Assembly (NCBI RefSeq): GCF_000987955.1 | Contig: NZ_LAZU01000020.1 | Span: 25,822-89,821, forward strand | Reading direction: 5' to 3' | Length of the DNA stretch: 64,000 nt | Origin: Paenibacillus sp. DMB20 | GTDB taxonomy: Bacteria; Bacillota; Bacilli; Paenibacillales; Paenibacillaceae | Shown: positions 8,389-18,398 of the stretch, one piece after another | How positions within the stretch are numbered: position 1 is the stretch's first letter | How the letters are laid out: every line of letters begins with the position of its first letter | Program-made: the position numbers and the translations under genes | The notes under the pieces: generated by a model | What the model saw: only the letters and a program-made list of their open reading frames with translations | Told to the model about the DNA's origin: nothing | Databases searched by the model: none

Positions 8389-8874
8389 TTGTTGAACCGT
8401 GTCATTTTGATCGGCCGGCTGACCCGTGATCCGGAGCTGCGTTATACGCCAGCAGGAGTAGCGGTTACACAGTTTACGCTTGCCGTTGATCGTCCGTTTA
8501 CCGGACAAGGCGGGGAACGCGAAGCGGATTTTATTCCGGTCGTTACCTGGAGACAGCTTGCTGAAACGTGTGCCAACTATCTGCGTAAAGGCCGTCTGAC
8601 GGCTGTGGAAGGGCGCATTCAAGTGCGGAATTACGAAAATAACGAAGGTAAGCGTGTATACGTCACCGAAGTCATTGCCGATAATGTCCGTTTCTTGGAA
8701 TCGAACCGTGATAACAGCGGAGGCGGCGGAAATCGTGAGGAATCACCGTTTAACGGGGGAAGCGGCACCAGCGGCGGAAACCGTGGAAACAGCAATTACT
8801 CGCGCAACAATCAGGATCCTTTTTCCGATGAAGGAAAACCGATCGATATTTCGGATGATGATTTGCCATTTTAA
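8389..8874 (+). CDS. ssb: Single-stranded DNA-binding protein
   Basis: 161 residues. The N-terminal OB fold starts [20 protein letters not shown] and runs to about 108; a Gly/Asn/Ser-rich linker follows, then the acidic tip ISDDDLPF that recruits repair and replication proteins. Starts with TTG at 8389 (a second TTG at 8392 is possible) after AAGGAGG. In Firmicutes this operonic copy is the essential SsbA. Confidence 0.96.
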   Translation: MLNRVILIGRLTRDPELRYTPAGVAVTQFTLAVDRPFTGQGGEREADFIPVVTWRQLAETCANYLRKGRLTAVEGRIQVRNYENNEGKRVYVTEVIADNVRFLESNRDNSGGGGNREESPFNGGSGTSGGNRGNSNYSRNNQDPFSDEGKPIDISDDDLPF

Positions 8875-8894
8875 TAAGGAAGGACTGACAAAGC

Positions 8895-9167
8895 ATGGCT
8901 TTTAAGCAAAGAGAAGGCGGAGACAACGACAAAAGACCGGCACGCCGCGGCGGCCGCAACAAGCGTCGTAAAGTGTGTTTCTTCACTGTGAATAAAATTA
9001 CTCACATTGACTATAAAGATACAGACTTGCTCAAAAAGTTCATCAGCGAACGCGGCAAAATTTTGCCACGTCGCGTGACTGGAACAAGCGCAAAATATCA
9101 GCGTGCTCTGACGATTGCGATCAAACGCTCCCGTCAAATCGCATTGCTTCCATACACTACAGAGTAA
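8895..9167 (+). CDS. rpsR: 30S ribosomal protein S18
   Basis: 90 residues with the S18 core [17 protein letters not shown] and the C-terminal [20 protein letters not shown]; a basic N-terminal extension precedes it. The single cysteine is retained, so this is a C+ type (potentially zinc-independent fold otherwise). Follows ssb by 20 bases and closes the operon. Confidence 0.97.
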   Translation: MAFKQREGGDNDKRPARRGGRNKRRKVCFFTVNKITHIDYKDTDLLKKFISERGKILPRRVTGTSAKYQRALTIAIKRSRQIALLPYTTE

Positions 9168-9191
9168 GGTTCTCTGTGAAGGAAAGCGGCT

Positions 9192-9218
9192 CAGCCAATT
9201 GGTTGGGCTGTTTTTTTT
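9192..9218 (+). terminator. Terminator of rpsF-ssb-rpsR
   Basis: CAGCC-AA paired with TT-GGGCTG (one bulge) around TTGG, followed by eight T. Confidence 0.8.
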
Positions 9219-9786
9219 GGAGAGTAATGCACATTGGTGTCTGCTTTCTGTTCAATCCAAGAAGGTGGATCGGTCCCATGCGTTTAATTAAGATAGTTGT
9301 TGTCCTTTCTGAAAGGACAAGCGTACATATAAAGTAACTTATAGATCATTTCTATCATAGGTTAATAATATTTTAATCGAGTCGTTTTGTTCTTCTCCAG
9401 TGGACATCGTCTTTCTTCCGAATACATAAATTAAAATTAAACTAATAATTAAATGATCATGAACCAAATAAGGCGGAATAATCCGCCCGCTCTTTTGTGT
9501 AATATTCAAACCTTTTAAAATAAAGACAATTCGAGTTTCTTCTATATAAATAGTGCACAAACTGAACATTCAAATATCAACCGCATCCACACCGGCTTCA
9601 AAGATAAATTCATACCCTAATTGTCTTCTTCCATAGGACATATATATAGAAGAAAAGCAATGATGATTAGGTTGACGCAGAATAGTCACTCTAGGAACAT
9701 AAACATTTGTCTATTCACAGTGGACACGAAAACCATGCATATTATTCCTCTTTTATCCAAACGATAAGGAAAAGGAGGAGTGGGAC
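9219..9786. other. Gene-free, AT-rich interval
   Basis: No convincing gene in 568 bases. Two small hairpins are visible: TTGTCCTTTC/GAAAGGACAA (9300-9320) and GGCGGA/TCCGCC near 9470. A 76-codon minus-strand frame at 9339-9569 has no good ribosome binding site or recognisable sequence and was not called. Confidence 0.5.
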
Positions 9787-10461
9787 ATGTGCAGACGGTT
9801 TTCGATGTCGGCGGACCTTGAAGAAGTGAGCAAGCATTTTGGAATCAACCGGGTGATGTATTACTACAAGAACCGGTATAACATCAGTCCGACTCAAACG
9901 ATGCCCGTAATTATTCGGGATCAGGGAGAACGCGTATTGGATGAATTTCGTTGGGGGCTTGTCCCGTATTGGGGAAAAGATGCGGTAAATGCCGATTTGC
10001 ATGCGGTTCATCAAAACCCGACATATCGAAAGACATTGGACACAAGACGCTGCGTCATTCCGTGCAATGGCTTATATTACTGGAGAACGGTCGGAAAGAA
10101 GAGTTATGCCGTACGCGTGGTTTTGCCGAATAACGAATTGTTTGGCGTGGCGGGTCTATATGAGACCTGGCGGAATGCAAAGGGCGAGGATACCAGAACC
10201 TGTACCATGTTGATGTCTCGAGCGAACGAGTCGATTCGAGAATTTGAGGACCGGATGCCGGCTATTTTATCCACGGAAGATATGGAGGCATGGCTTCATC
10301 CGGAAACGGAAAACGTGTATCAGATGGAAAGGCTGCTCAAAACATATCATGGACCCATGAGAATTTACCCGGTAACTCCTCTCGTAGCTAACGACAACCA
10401 TGATGATCGACAGTGCATTGAGGAGATGGACATAAAAACGGCTTGGGTAAAAAGTGTTTAG
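9787..10461 (+). CDS. SRAP-family (YedK/HMCES-like) protein with altered active site
   Basis: A 224-residue SOS-response-associated-peptidase domain protein. Family members bind abasic sites in single-stranded DNA and form a thiazolidine link through Cys2. Seen: Cys2 in MCRRFS (usual MCGRF), NRYNISPTQ for the usual RYNVAPGT, WGLVPYW, and the conserved Asn in AVNADLH. But the family Glu of the G(F/W)(Y/F)EW motif is Tyr here (NGLYYW), and the His of the HDR motif is replaced (FEDRMPAIL). So the nucleophile is kept while two active-site residues are changed. A strong AAAGGAGG precedes the ATG. It stands alone between terminators. Confidence 0.85.
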   Translation: MCRRFSMSADLEEVSKHFGINRVMYYYKNRYNISPTQTMPVIIRDQGERVLDEFRWGLVPYWGKDAVNADLHAVHQNPTYRKTLDTRRCVIPCNGLYYWRTVGKKSYAVRVVLPNNELFGVAGLYETWRNAKGEDTRTCTMLMSRANESIREFEDRMPAILSTEDMEAWLHPETENVYQMERLLKTYHGPMRIYPVTPLVANDNHDDRQCIEEMDIKTAWVKSV

Positions 10462-10573
10462 TGATGTATCCTTAAGGAATGCATGAGAAAAACCAAAAGC
10501 CTGTTGTTCCGTATGTCTTGATTGAGCTTTCGTAAGCGATCTATAACTTCAAGTGAGAATATAAGACCTTAAA

Positions 10574-10603
10574 AACAGCCCGATATGTATTGTCGGGTTG
10601 TTT
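10574..10603 (+). terminator. Terminator-like hairpin after the SRAP gene
   Basis: CAGCCCGA/TCGGGTTG-type stem flanked by A-rich and T-rich sides. The following 350 bases to the promoter at 10957 are very AT-rich and contain no gene. Confidence 0.6.
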
Positions 10604-10956
10604 GTCGTCTAAGAAATGTAAAATCAGTATTAAATATGACACGTAAATACCAGATTGAAGACGGGATAGGGACGTTTGGGTTAGGCTTTATGCCCTTAAC
10701 ATGACCCAGATTTAAAATGCATCACCCGAATCGACAAAATTCATCAGCATTAGAGATTTACGCGTCACATAATATGACATCAAAATCAAAAAAAATAGAG
10801 ATAGTTTGAAATAAAATGAAAATATTATAAACAAAACAAGTAAATTTCCATATTTTCTGAAAATTTATTTTATTTAAATTCGAAATACAAACCCTTTTTA
10901 TAAACCAAATCGCGCGGCAGAAAACATTTTTTTTTAGAAAAAATTCGAAAAAGTAA

Positions 10957-10985
10957 TTGACGTCACCTATTTTTACACGTATCAT
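10957..10985 (+). promoter_or_regulatory. Promoter of the peptide ABC operon
   Basis: TTGACG, 17 bases, TATCAT, in an AT-rich stretch. It predicts an untranslated leader of about 190 bases before the binding-protein gene; no riboswitch was recognised in it. Confidence 0.6.
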
Positions 10986-11182
10986 AACATTAATTTTACA
11001 GAGAAGAAAATATTGTTAGAGACTTTGGAACTAATTGACCATTGGTATATTTTCTGGTATTTCGACATGCTCACATTATATGGCTGACATTCTGTACTCA
11101 TAACTTTCTGTAATTATTTAAGGGTGATTTCCAAATTGCCCTGATAATTTATAAGCAACATATTTTTAGAAGGAGGATTAGC

Positions 11183-12946
11183 ATGAAAAAGAGAATGTCG
11201 CTATTGCTGGTTATCATGTTGCTAGCCATCTCTGTGTTGGCAGCATGCTCCGGCAGCAAGACTGAAGAGCCGAAACAGGGGGAAAAAGTTGCACAAGAAA
11301 CGCCTAAAACCGAAGAGGGGCAAAAAGAAGAAAGCCCTCCGGCAGAAGGTGGAGATGACAGCGAGGGTTATTTTAAAGCTGAAGATCCTTCAGCCAACCC
11401 AGAAACAGCTCTCAATCGCAAAGATACGTTGATTATTGGTATGACCTCTCCTAAAGGGGTATTCAGTCCATTCTTCTGGCAAACTGCCTATGACAAGTTT
11501 GTTGTTCAAACGATTTTTGATACTTTCCTGGAAGTTACCAATGACGGTACGTATACCGAAAGACTTGCCGAGAGTGTTGATGTTTCCGAGGATGGCTTGA
11601 AATATACATTCAAATTGAAGCCTGGCGTAAAATACAGCGATGGTTCGCCTGTAACTGTAAAAGATTATGTATTTGCAATGAAGGTTCTGCACGATCCAAG
11701 CTATGACGGTGAAACCGACATGCTTTCCTATAAGATTAAAGGCGGCGAAGAATATAAAAATGGTAAGGCAGATGAAATCTCAGGGATTAAAGTCATTGAT
11801 GATAACACGGTTGAGATTACGGTAACTGAGGCCACTGCACTTACGCGTGACGTCTTGGGAGATGTCGCTTTTGTTCCTGAGCATTACTACGGCAAAAACT
11901 TCAAGAAGGGCAATATGGATTCCCTGAAAGCCCTTAATGACAAACCACTTGGTAGCGGACCCTACATCTTGAAAAAGTTCTCTCCGGGACAAGAAGTTGT
12001 ATTCGAAGCAAACCCGAACTATTTCAAAGGCGCTCCGAAAATCAAAAACCTGGTTTACAAATCCACTACCGCTGAAACCAGGCTTTCGATGCTGCAATCC
12101 GGTGAAGTTGATGTAGACATGATTACAGTTAGTGATGATAGCGTGGAAGAAGTTAAGGCCATGGGTTTCCTTGACTTGAACCTCTTTAAAACAAATGGAT
12201 ATGGTTATATTGCATTTAACCACAACCTTGACAAGTTTAAAGATCAGAAAGTGCGTCAAGCGTTGATGTATGGTTTGAACCGAGCAGATATCGTTGAAGG
12301 TATCTTCGGTAAATATGCTAACCCGATCAATCTTCCTCAGTCGGACGTATCATGGTCTTATACGGATGAGAATATCGATCCATACGAGTTTGACCCTGAA
12401 AAAGCGAAGCAGCTTCTTGACGAAGCTGGCTGGAAAGCTGGCGCTGACGGCATCCGTGAAAAAGACGGAAAGAAATTTACGATTGATTTCTCTGCCACAG
12501 CAGACAGTGAAGTAATAGAGGCACTTCTTCCGATTATGACTCAAAACTATCAAGACTTGGGCATTGAAATCAAAGCGGAGACGCTAGACTTCAACGCCAT
12601 TATGGATAAGAAAGATAAAGGCGAGTTTGACATGTTCTTCGCAGCCTGGGGCTTGACTCCAGACCCGGATAATACGGTGTATATTACTGGCGGATCTCAG
12701 AATGATATTGGCTACTCAAACAAAAAGGTCGACGAGCTCATGAAAAAAGGTAAGCACACCCTCGATCTTGAAGAGCGTAAAAAGATTTATAAAGAAATGT
12801 ACCAGGAATTGAACAAGGACCTTCCCAACCTGTTCATTTACCAAAGACGGGATGGCTGGGTAATCAACAGCCGCGTTACAGGTCTGGACATTACCGCTTT
12901 CAAAGATTTCACATACAGTGTGCATCAAGCAGAACTTCAACAATAA
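11183..12946 (+). CDS. Oligopeptide/dipeptide ABC transporter, binding lipoprotein
   Basis: A family-5 extracellular solute-binding protein (OppA/DppE type), 587 residues. A lipoprotein signal peptide ends in LAAC with Cys near residue 21, followed by an acidic/Lys-rich linker to about 70. The mature part has the family pattern (YTFKLKPGVKYSDGSPVTVKD, GSGPYILKKFSPGQEVVFEANPNYF). First gene of a five-gene unit with two permeases and two ATPases. Substrate is probably peptides; the exact size class cannot be read from sequence. Confidence 0.92.
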   Translation: MKKRMSLLLVIMLLAISVLAACSGSKTEEPKQGEKVAQETPKTEEGQKEESPPAEGGDDSEGYFKAEDPSANPETALNRKDTLIIGMTSPKGVFSPFFWQTAYDKFVVQTIFDTFLEVTNDGTYTERLAESVDVSEDGLKYTFKLKPGVKYSDGSPVTVKDYVFAMKVLHDPSYDGETDMLSYKIKGGEEYKNGKADEISGIKVIDDNTVEITVTEATALTRDVLGDVAFVPEHYYGKNFKKGNMDSLKALNDKPLGSGPYILKKFSPGQEVVFEANPNYFKGAPKIKNLVYKSTTAETRLSMLQSGEVDVDMITVSDDSVEEVKAMGFLDLNLFKTNGYGYIAFNHNLDKFKDQKVRQALMYGLNRADIVEGIFGKYANPINLPQSDVSWSYTDENIDPYEFDPEKAKQLLDEAGWKAGADGIREKDGKKFTIDFSATADSEVIEALLPIMTQNYQDLGIEIKAETLDFNAIMDKKDKGEFDMFFAAWGLTPDPDNTVYITGGSQNDIGYSNKKVDELMKKGKHTLDLEERKKIYKEMYQELNKDLPNLFIYQRRDGWVINSRVTGLDITAFKDFTYSVHQAELQQ

Positions 12947-12956
12947 CATCAGGAAA

Positions 12957-12988
12957 GATATGCTCAGCTCACTCGAGCTGGGCATATC
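12957..12988 (+). promoter_or_regulatory. Intercistronic hairpin after the binding-protein gene
   Basis: A 14-pair stem with one wobble, GATATGCTCAGCTC/GAGCTGGGCATATC, loop ACTC, without a T run. Such hairpins behind binding-protein genes commonly shield the 3' end or partly stop transcription so that the binding protein is made in excess; here that is inference. Confidence 0.6.
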
Positions 12989-13012
12989 CACTTATATGCC
13001 GGGAGGAATAAT

Positions 13013-13975
13013 ATGAAGCAGTACATTGTCCGGAGGCTGCTGCAGATGATCCCGACGCTGATCGGGATTTCCATACTTGTCTTTGCCATATCCGCTATGG
13101 TGCCAGGCGACTATATCACTGCCAAGAACAGTCCGACTATGACGGCCGAGAAAAAAGCCGAGCTTCGGGCTATTTACGGTTTAGACAAGCCGCCCGTGGA
13201 ACGGTATTTCACATGGGCTGGGAATATGCTAACAGGTAACATGGGGGATTCTCTCCAGCACAAACAGCCGGTTACGAAAGTTATAGGCAATTATGTATGG
13301 AACTCATTCATCATTGCTTTTTTCAGTTTAATGCTAAGTTGGATCATAGCCGTTTTTGCCGGGGTATTCTCGGCCAAATTTCAGTATTCATTCTTTGACA
13401 AGATGGTAACGTTAATCGTATTTCTGTGTATGTCTCTACCTTCATTCTTTATCGGTCTCTTGCTCATCAAAGTATTCTCGCTTGAACTCGGGTGGTTCCC
13501 TGTCGGCGGCATGACAACAGCCGGCTCGAATGCAACAGGCTGGTCTCATATGATGGATATTGCCGAACATGCCTTCCTGCCTACGCTTGTCCTAACCATG
13601 CTCAGCACAGGAAGCTTAACCCGTTATTTCCGTACAAGTATGCTTGAGGTTATTCGCCAGGATTACATCAGAACCGCACGGGCAAAAGGATTGAAAGAGC
13701 GCACGGTTATTTTCAAGCATGCGCTTCGCAATGCGTTATTGCCTGCAATCACCTTGATGGGCTTTGAACTGCCGGCTTTGTTCGGCGGTGCGATTATTCT
13801 GGAAAAAGTGTTTGTATGGCCTGGTATCGGTCAGGTTTATCTAGAATCGATCAGTATGCGCGACTATCCGTTTATGCTAGGTTTTACGATTTTCCTGGCT
13901 GTTCTGACACTGATCGGAAACCTGATTTCCGACGTACTGTATGGAACCGCAGATCCAAGAATCCGTTTAAAGTAG
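13013..13975 (+). CDS. Peptide ABC transporter permease (DppB/OppB type)
   Basis: 320 residues, N-terminal YIVRRLLQMIPTLIGIS as in OppB/DppB, about six membrane segments and the EAA loop RTARAKGLKERTVIFKHALR at about 222-241 that contacts the ATPases. ATG preceded by GGGAGGAAT. Followed 12 bases later by the partner permease. Confidence 0.93.
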   Translation: MKQYIVRRLLQMIPTLIGISILVFAISAMVPGDYITAKNSPTMTAEKKAELRAIYGLDKPPVERYFTWAGNMLTGNMGDSLQHKQPVTKVIGNYVWNSFIIAFFSLMLSWIIAVFAGVFSAKFQYSFFDKMVTLIVFLCMSLPSFFIGLLLIKVFSLELGWFPVGGMTTAGSNATGWSHMMDIAEHAFLPTLVLTMLSTGSLTRYFRTSMLEVIRQDYIRTARAKGLKERTVIFKHALRNALLPAITLMGFELPALFGGAIILEKVFVWPGIGQVYLESISMRDYPFMLGFTIFLAVLTLIGNLISDVLYGTADPRIRLK

Positions 13976-13987
13976 GAGGAGATTACT

Positions 13988-14911
13988 TTGTCCCTGGAGG
14001 CTGCACCTCTTGACACGAAAATCCAAGTCCCCGCAAAGCAGCCGGACTCTCCGTGGAGGGTGGCGATTCGACGTTTTACCCGAAACAGGCTGGCGCTGAT
14101 TGGACTTTTCATATTGATTATCATGATTTTAATTTGTGTTTTCGGGCCGATGTTTTCGCCTTATAATATGTTGGAAACGAACATTAGGAATAAAAACCTG
14201 CCGCCGAGCGCCGAGCATTGGCTTGGTACGGACAAGCTGGGACGGGATGTTTTGCTCCGTCTGATGCTGGCCGGCCGGATTTCCCTTACCGTCGGACTGG
14301 TAGCGACGGGAATTTCTGTTGCCATCGGAGCCACTTTAGGAGCTTTGGCCGGTTTCTACCGCAAAGGTGTGGATACCGTCATCATGCGTACGGCGGATAT
14401 TTTCATGGCCCTGCCATCCCTTCCGATTATGATCATTATGGGCGCGATCCTGTCCGACTTGAAGGTTGACCCTGCGGACCGGATTTACTTCCTGATGCTC
14501 ATTCTCGGTATCCTTGCCTGGAGCGGACTGGCGCGCCTTGTCCGAGGCCAAATCCTGACCCTGCGCGAGCAGGAATTCATGCAGGCTACGGAGGCGCTTG
14601 GCCTTCGCGACCGACGTAAAATTTTCCGTCACCTGCTGCCGAACACCATTCCGATCATCATCGTATCGGCAACGCTCGGCGTGGCATCCGCTATCATATC
14701 GGAATCCGCTCTAAGCTTCCTTGGCATTGGCGTCGTACCTCCGACACCATCATGGGGGAACATGATTTCCGCTGCCAACAACTTGATCGATTTCCGAAAG
14801 AGACCTTGGCTTTGGATTCCGCCGGGCATGTGTATCCTGATCACGGTCGTTGCGATCAACCTGATCGGTGACGGACTCCGCGACGCTCTGGATCCAAAAA
14901 TGAAGAAGTAG
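13988..14911 (+). CDS. Peptide ABC transporter permease (DppC/OppC type)
   Basis: 307 residues with the N-terminal OppC_N region ([18 protein letters not shown]), the [10 protein letters not shown] motif typical of DppC, and the EAA loop [23 protein letters not shown] start after TAGGAGGAG. Forms the heterodimeric pore with the preceding gene. Confidence 0.93.
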   Translation: MSLEAAPLDTKIQVPAKQPDSPWRVAIRRFTRNRLALIGLFILIIMILICVFGPMFSPYNMLETNIRNKNLPPSAEHWLGTDKLGRDVLLRLMLAGRISLTVGLVATGISVAIGATLGALAGFYRKGVDTVIMRTADIFMALPSLPIMIIMGAILSDLKVDPADRIYFLMLILGILAWSGLARLVRGQILTLREQEFMQATEALGLRDRRKIFRHLLPNTIPIIIVSATLGVASAIISESALSFLGIGVVPPTPSWGNMISAANNLIDFRKRPWLWIPPGMCILITVVAINLIGDGLRDALDPKMKK

Positions 14912-14921
14912 GAGATGCGAC

Positions 14922-15898
14922 ATGGCAAAAGATTTAGTTGAATTCCGAAATTTAAAAACGCATTTTCATACATCTGCAGGCATCATTAAAGCCGTTGATG
15001 ATGTCAGCTTTAAGATACGAGAAGGCGAGACGGTATGCGTGGTCGGTGAATCCGGCTGCGGCAAGAGTGTAACGGCCATGTCACTCATGCGGTTGATCGA
15101 TACGCCTCCTACGGGGGGAGAAATCCTGTTTGAAGGCAATGACCTGTTGAAATTGGACAAACGGGATATGAGCCGGATCCGCGGTAATGATATCGCGATG
15201 ATCTTTCAGGAGCCGATGACCTCACTAAACCCGGTATTAACGATCGGCGAGCAAATTATCGAGCCGATTATGCTTCACCAGCTTGTAAATAAAAAGGAAG
15301 CGCGCAATCGGGCGATTGAGCTTATTAACTTGGTCGGCATTCCACGTGCGGAGAAGATTTACGAGTCCTATCCCCACGAGCTCAGTGGCGGCATGCGTCA
15401 GCGGATCATGATCGCTATCGCGCTGAGCTGCAATCCGAAGCTGTTGATTGCGGATGAGCCGACAACGGCGCTGGACGTTACCATTCAAGCCAGATTCTCG
15501 ACCTGATGCGCGGCATTAAAGAGAAATTCAACACCTCCATCATGCTGATTACGCACGATCTGGGCGTCGTTGCGGAAATGGCGGATTATGTTGTCGTTAT
15601 GTATGCCGGCAAAGTGATCGAGCAAGCGCCGGTCATCGAACTGTTCCAAAATCCGAAGCATCCTTACACCAAAGGTTTGCTAAAGGCGAAGCCGGTCATC
15701 AACCAGAGAAAGGAACGCCTGTATTCCATTCCGGGTCAGGTTCCGAACCCGATCGAGCTTGGAGACAACTGTCACTTCCACGACAGATGCGAGTTTTGCA
15801 TGAATATTTGCGTTGAAAAAGAGCCTCCGCTCGGTACGGATCCGAACGGGCATAAAGTAGCCTGCTGGCTGTATGAAGAGGAGGGGAAAGCACAATGA
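14922..15898 (+). pseudogene. Peptide ABC transporter ATPase (DppD/OppD type), single frameshift
   Basis: The first ABC ATPase of the importer. Frame one (to 15506) has Walker [11 protein letters not shown], the Q loop [12 protein letters not shown], the signature LSGGMRQRI and Walker [13 protein letters not shown], then breaks after VTIQA. Frame two (15506-15898) continues with the H loop LITHDLGVVAEMADYVVVMYAG and the OppD-type C-terminal Cys region (CHFHDRCEFCMNIC). Adding one C in GCCAGATT near 15490 gives the standard VTIQAQILDLM join and one protein of about 325 residues. All motifs are intact on both sides, so a base-calling loss is likely; if real, the importer would lack one ATPase. 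Confidence 0.9.
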
Positions 15899-16860
15899 GC
15901 CAAGCTCTGATAGAAGTGGATCATCTTAAAAAGTACTTTCCCATCACAGGGGGTATCTTTCAGCGCACAGTCGGCAACGTAAAGGCTGTTGACGATGTCA
16001 GCTTCACCATCAACAAAGGCGAATCTTTTGGCCTTGTAGGCGAATCGGGCTGCGGTAAAAGCACGATCGGCCGGACGCTGCTCCGCTTGCTTGAGAAAAC
16101 GGAAGGAAAAGTTATCTTTAACGGTCAGGATATCCATCAGCTGCCCAAGGAAAAAATGCGTGCGCTGCGACCTAGAATGCAGATCGTCTTCCAGGATCCG
16201 TTCAGCTCGCTGAATCCGAGGATCAAAGTCGGCGATGCAATCGGCGAAGCTCTCTTGGATCACGGAATGATCAGTCGGAAAGAACTGAAACAGCGCGTCA
16301 TTGAGACATTGGAAATTTGCGGGCTTTCCGGATACCACTATGATCGATATCCGCATGAGTTCTCGGGCGGTCAGCGCCAGCGGATCGGCATTGCCCGCGC
16401 CCTGATCATGAATCCGGAATTTATCGTAGCCGATGAGCCGGTATCCGCGCTTGACGTATCGATTCAAGCCCAGATCATCAACTTGCTCAGCGACCTGCAA
16501 AAGGAAAAACAGCTGACGTACCTGTTTATTTCTCACGATCTCAGCGTGGTTGAGCATCTCTGCGACCGCATCGGGGTTATGTATCTGGGATCGATGGTGG
16601 AAATGGCGAGCAAGGAAGAATTGTTCCGCAATCCGCTTCATCCTTACACCAAAGCGCTTCTGTCCGCGATTCCGGTTCCGGATCCGACGCTGAAGCGGGA
16701 GAGAATCGTTTTGAAAGGCGATATTCCTAGCCCGGCGAATCCTCCATCAGGCTGCAAATTCCATACCCGGTGTCCGCTTGCGTCCGATATATGCAAGCAG
16801 CAGGCGCCGGAATACCGCAATATGGGCGATAACCATTTTGTCGCCTGCCATTTTGCTTAA
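15895..16860 (+). CDS. Peptide ABC transporter ATPase (DppF/OppF type)
   Basis: 321 residues, intact: Walker [13 protein letters not shown] loop [14 protein letters not shown], signature [15 protein letters not shown], Walker [14 protein letters not shown] loop [14 protein letters not shown], and the C-terminal oligopeptide/dipeptide extension with its conserved cysteines ([15 protein letters not shown]). The ATG overlaps the previous stop (ATGA), so the two ATPases are translationally coupled. Confidence 0.95.
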   Translation: MSQALIEVDHLKKYFPITGGIFQRTVGNVKAVDDVSFTINKGESFGLVGESGCGKSTIGRTLLRLLEKTEGKVIFNGQDIHQLPKEKMRALRPRMQIVFQDPFSSLNPRIKVGDAIGEALLDHGMISRKELKQRVIETLEICGLSGYHYDRYPHEFSGGQRQRIGIARALIMNPEFIVADEPVSALDVSIQAQIINLLSDLQKEKQLTYLFISHDLSVVEHLCDRIGVMYLGSMVEMASKEELFRNPLHPYTKALLSAIPVPDPTLKRERIVLKGDIPSPANPPSGCKFHTRCPLASDICKQQAPEYRNMGDNHFVACHFA

Positions 16861-16889
16861 TCTTGGAATGATGCCTTTATCATGATTCA

Positions 16890-16923
16890 TAAACAGCGCC
16901 AGGGAAACCTGAGCGCTGTTTTA
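16890..16923 (+). terminator. Terminator of the peptide ABC operon
   Basis: AACAGCGC/GCGCTGTT stem with an inner AGG/CCT pair, followed by TTA. The gap to 17166 also contains an 8-pair long-range stem CGTCATCT/AGATGACG (16941-16996) of unknown meaning. Confidence 0.65.
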
Positions 16924-17166
16924 GCGTACGCCAGGCATGGCGTCATCTGTACGGTGAAAGTCTATCGGGCTCGCAAGTACGGGTGGAAAGATGACGTTTC
17001 TTAGGTGGGGAGACCTGTGGGAAGATATAGTCGTTTTACTGCCGGGATACGATGCGCCAATTTTTCATAAGCCCAATGTTTATTCATCTAAAAAAATAAT
17101 TATTTTTTTGAAAAAATGCAGACCAAAAGGGCCTTTAAACCGTCTAATAGTATGGAGGGCTTTCAT

Positions 17167-18126
17167 ATGAAAAAACGGTGGTTATGGTTTGTTATAGTTA
17201 TCCTTATAATGATCCCTGTAGGGCTTGTTTTTTCAGCGAATACAGAACGAATCGGCATCAAACCGAATGTAGAAGCCAAGGCGGTTGTCTTGATGGACCT
17301 GAATACGGGACGCATCTTATTCAGCCGCAACGGCGATACTCCTTTGCCTCCCGCAAGCATGTCCAAATTGATGACCGAGCTTATCATACTGGATGAGATC
17401 AGATCAGGGGCCCATACATGGGACGAGAAGGTGACCGTGAGCCGCTATGCGAGCGGCGTCGGCGGGGAAGGCCTATCCCTGAACGAAGGAGACATATTGA
17501 CCGTCGGCGAGCTGTTTCAAAGCATGGCGGTTTATTCGGCCAACGATGCGGCTGTAGCTTTGGCGGAGCATTTTGCCGGCTCCGAGGCTAAATTTGTGAA
17601 GATCATGAACCGGAAGGCAGAGGATCTCGGGCTGTCCACCCGGACGAATTTTATGAATGCAACAGGCATGGAGATGGGAAGCCGCTCTTCGAGTGAACCG
17701 CGCGATCCCGCGAAAGAGACCCGCATGACGGCGCACGATACGGCAAAGCTTGCAGCGCACCTCATTCATCAACATCCTGAAATTCTTAATACATCGAGCA
17801 AGACGCAAATGAAGCTGACGGGACGCGAGTTGTATTTAAGCAACACAAACTGGATGCTTCCCTCCCTAGCCGGTCCTTATTCATATGAAGGCACGGACGG
17901 ATTGAAAACGGGCTATACCGAAAAAGCCGGATATTGCTTTACGGGCACGGCCGAAAAGGGAGGAAGCCGTCTGATTGCCGTGGTCCTCGGCACCAAAAGC
18001 AAGGAAGCGCGGTTTGAAGAAACACGAAAGCTGTTTGACTATGGCTTTTCCAAAACTCTTACCCTGAAAGAGCGGCTGAATGATTGGTTCCAGGTTATGG
18101 GGCCCAGAGCGGCTCTTTTTCATTAA
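17167..18126 (+). CDS. D-alanyl-D-alanine carboxypeptidase (DacF/PBP5 type)
   Basis: A low-molecular-weight penicillin-binding protein that trims the terminal D-Ala of peptidoglycan stem peptides. 319 residues from the ATG at 17167, which follows TGGAGGG; the frame upstream to 17116 is unrelated. An N-terminal membrane/signal segment is followed by the S11 peptidase motifs SMSK (about 63-66), SAN (about 122-124) and KTG (about 246-248). The C-terminal domain of PBP5 looks reduced. Its surroundings (LCP protein, later walRK) suit cell-wall work. Confidence 0.9.
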   Translation: MKKRWLWFVIVILIMIPVGLVFSANTERIGIKPNVEAKAVVLMDLNTGRILFSRNGDTPLPPASMSKLMTELIILDEIRSGAHTWDEKVTVSRYASGVGGEGLSLNEGDILTVGELFQSMAVYSANDAAVALAEHFAGSEAKFVKIMNRKAEDLGLSTRTNFMNATGMEMGSRSSSEPRDPAKETRMTAHDTAKLAAHLIHQHPEILNTSSKTQMKLTGRELYLSNTNWMLPSLAGPYSYEGTDGLKTGYTEKAGYCFTGTAEKGGSRLIAVVLGTKSKEARFEETRKLFDYGFSKTLTLKERLNDWFQVMGPRAALFH

Positions 18127-18185
18127 TATACCGAGAAGAATTCTTTGAACAAAAATGGTAGAATTATGGAACTGCTGCCTTACAC

Positions 18186-18215
18186 TTCACAGAAAGTACC
18201 GATGTGGTTTACAAT
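18186..18215 (+). promoter_or_regulatory. Candidate promoter upstream of the LCP gene
   Basis: TTCACA and TACAAT separated by 18 bases. The leader to 18398 contains a small hairpin CCTGT/ACAGG (about 18236-18256) and a GGAAGGGAGG string near 18293, but no ORF behind it that I can support. Confidence 0.4.
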
Positions 18216-18398
18216 AGAGCATGTGCTGCTCAAGCCTGTACCCTAAAAAACAGGTCTTAGGTCGTGCGTCAGAAGAACGCATAACCGTTTAATAGGAAGG
18301 GAGGCGAGCCAAAGAGAGCAGTTGCTTCCGGTATCCTTGGTTTAATTCACTCCATCATTTTATTTAATATATTTTATAAAAAAGAAGGAATCTAACTC

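Noticed and set aside
9339..9569. 76-codon minus-strand gene
   Set aside because: No ribosome binding site, no recognised sequence, very AT-rich region; likely a chance frame.
16938..16996. Structured RNA or group II intron fragment before the carboxypeptidase gene
   Set aside because: The strings TGTACGGTGAAAGTCT and the closing stem CGTCATCT/AGATGACG recalled intron domain V flanks and riboswitches, but no domain V, no reverse transcriptase and no known riboswitch core could be matched.
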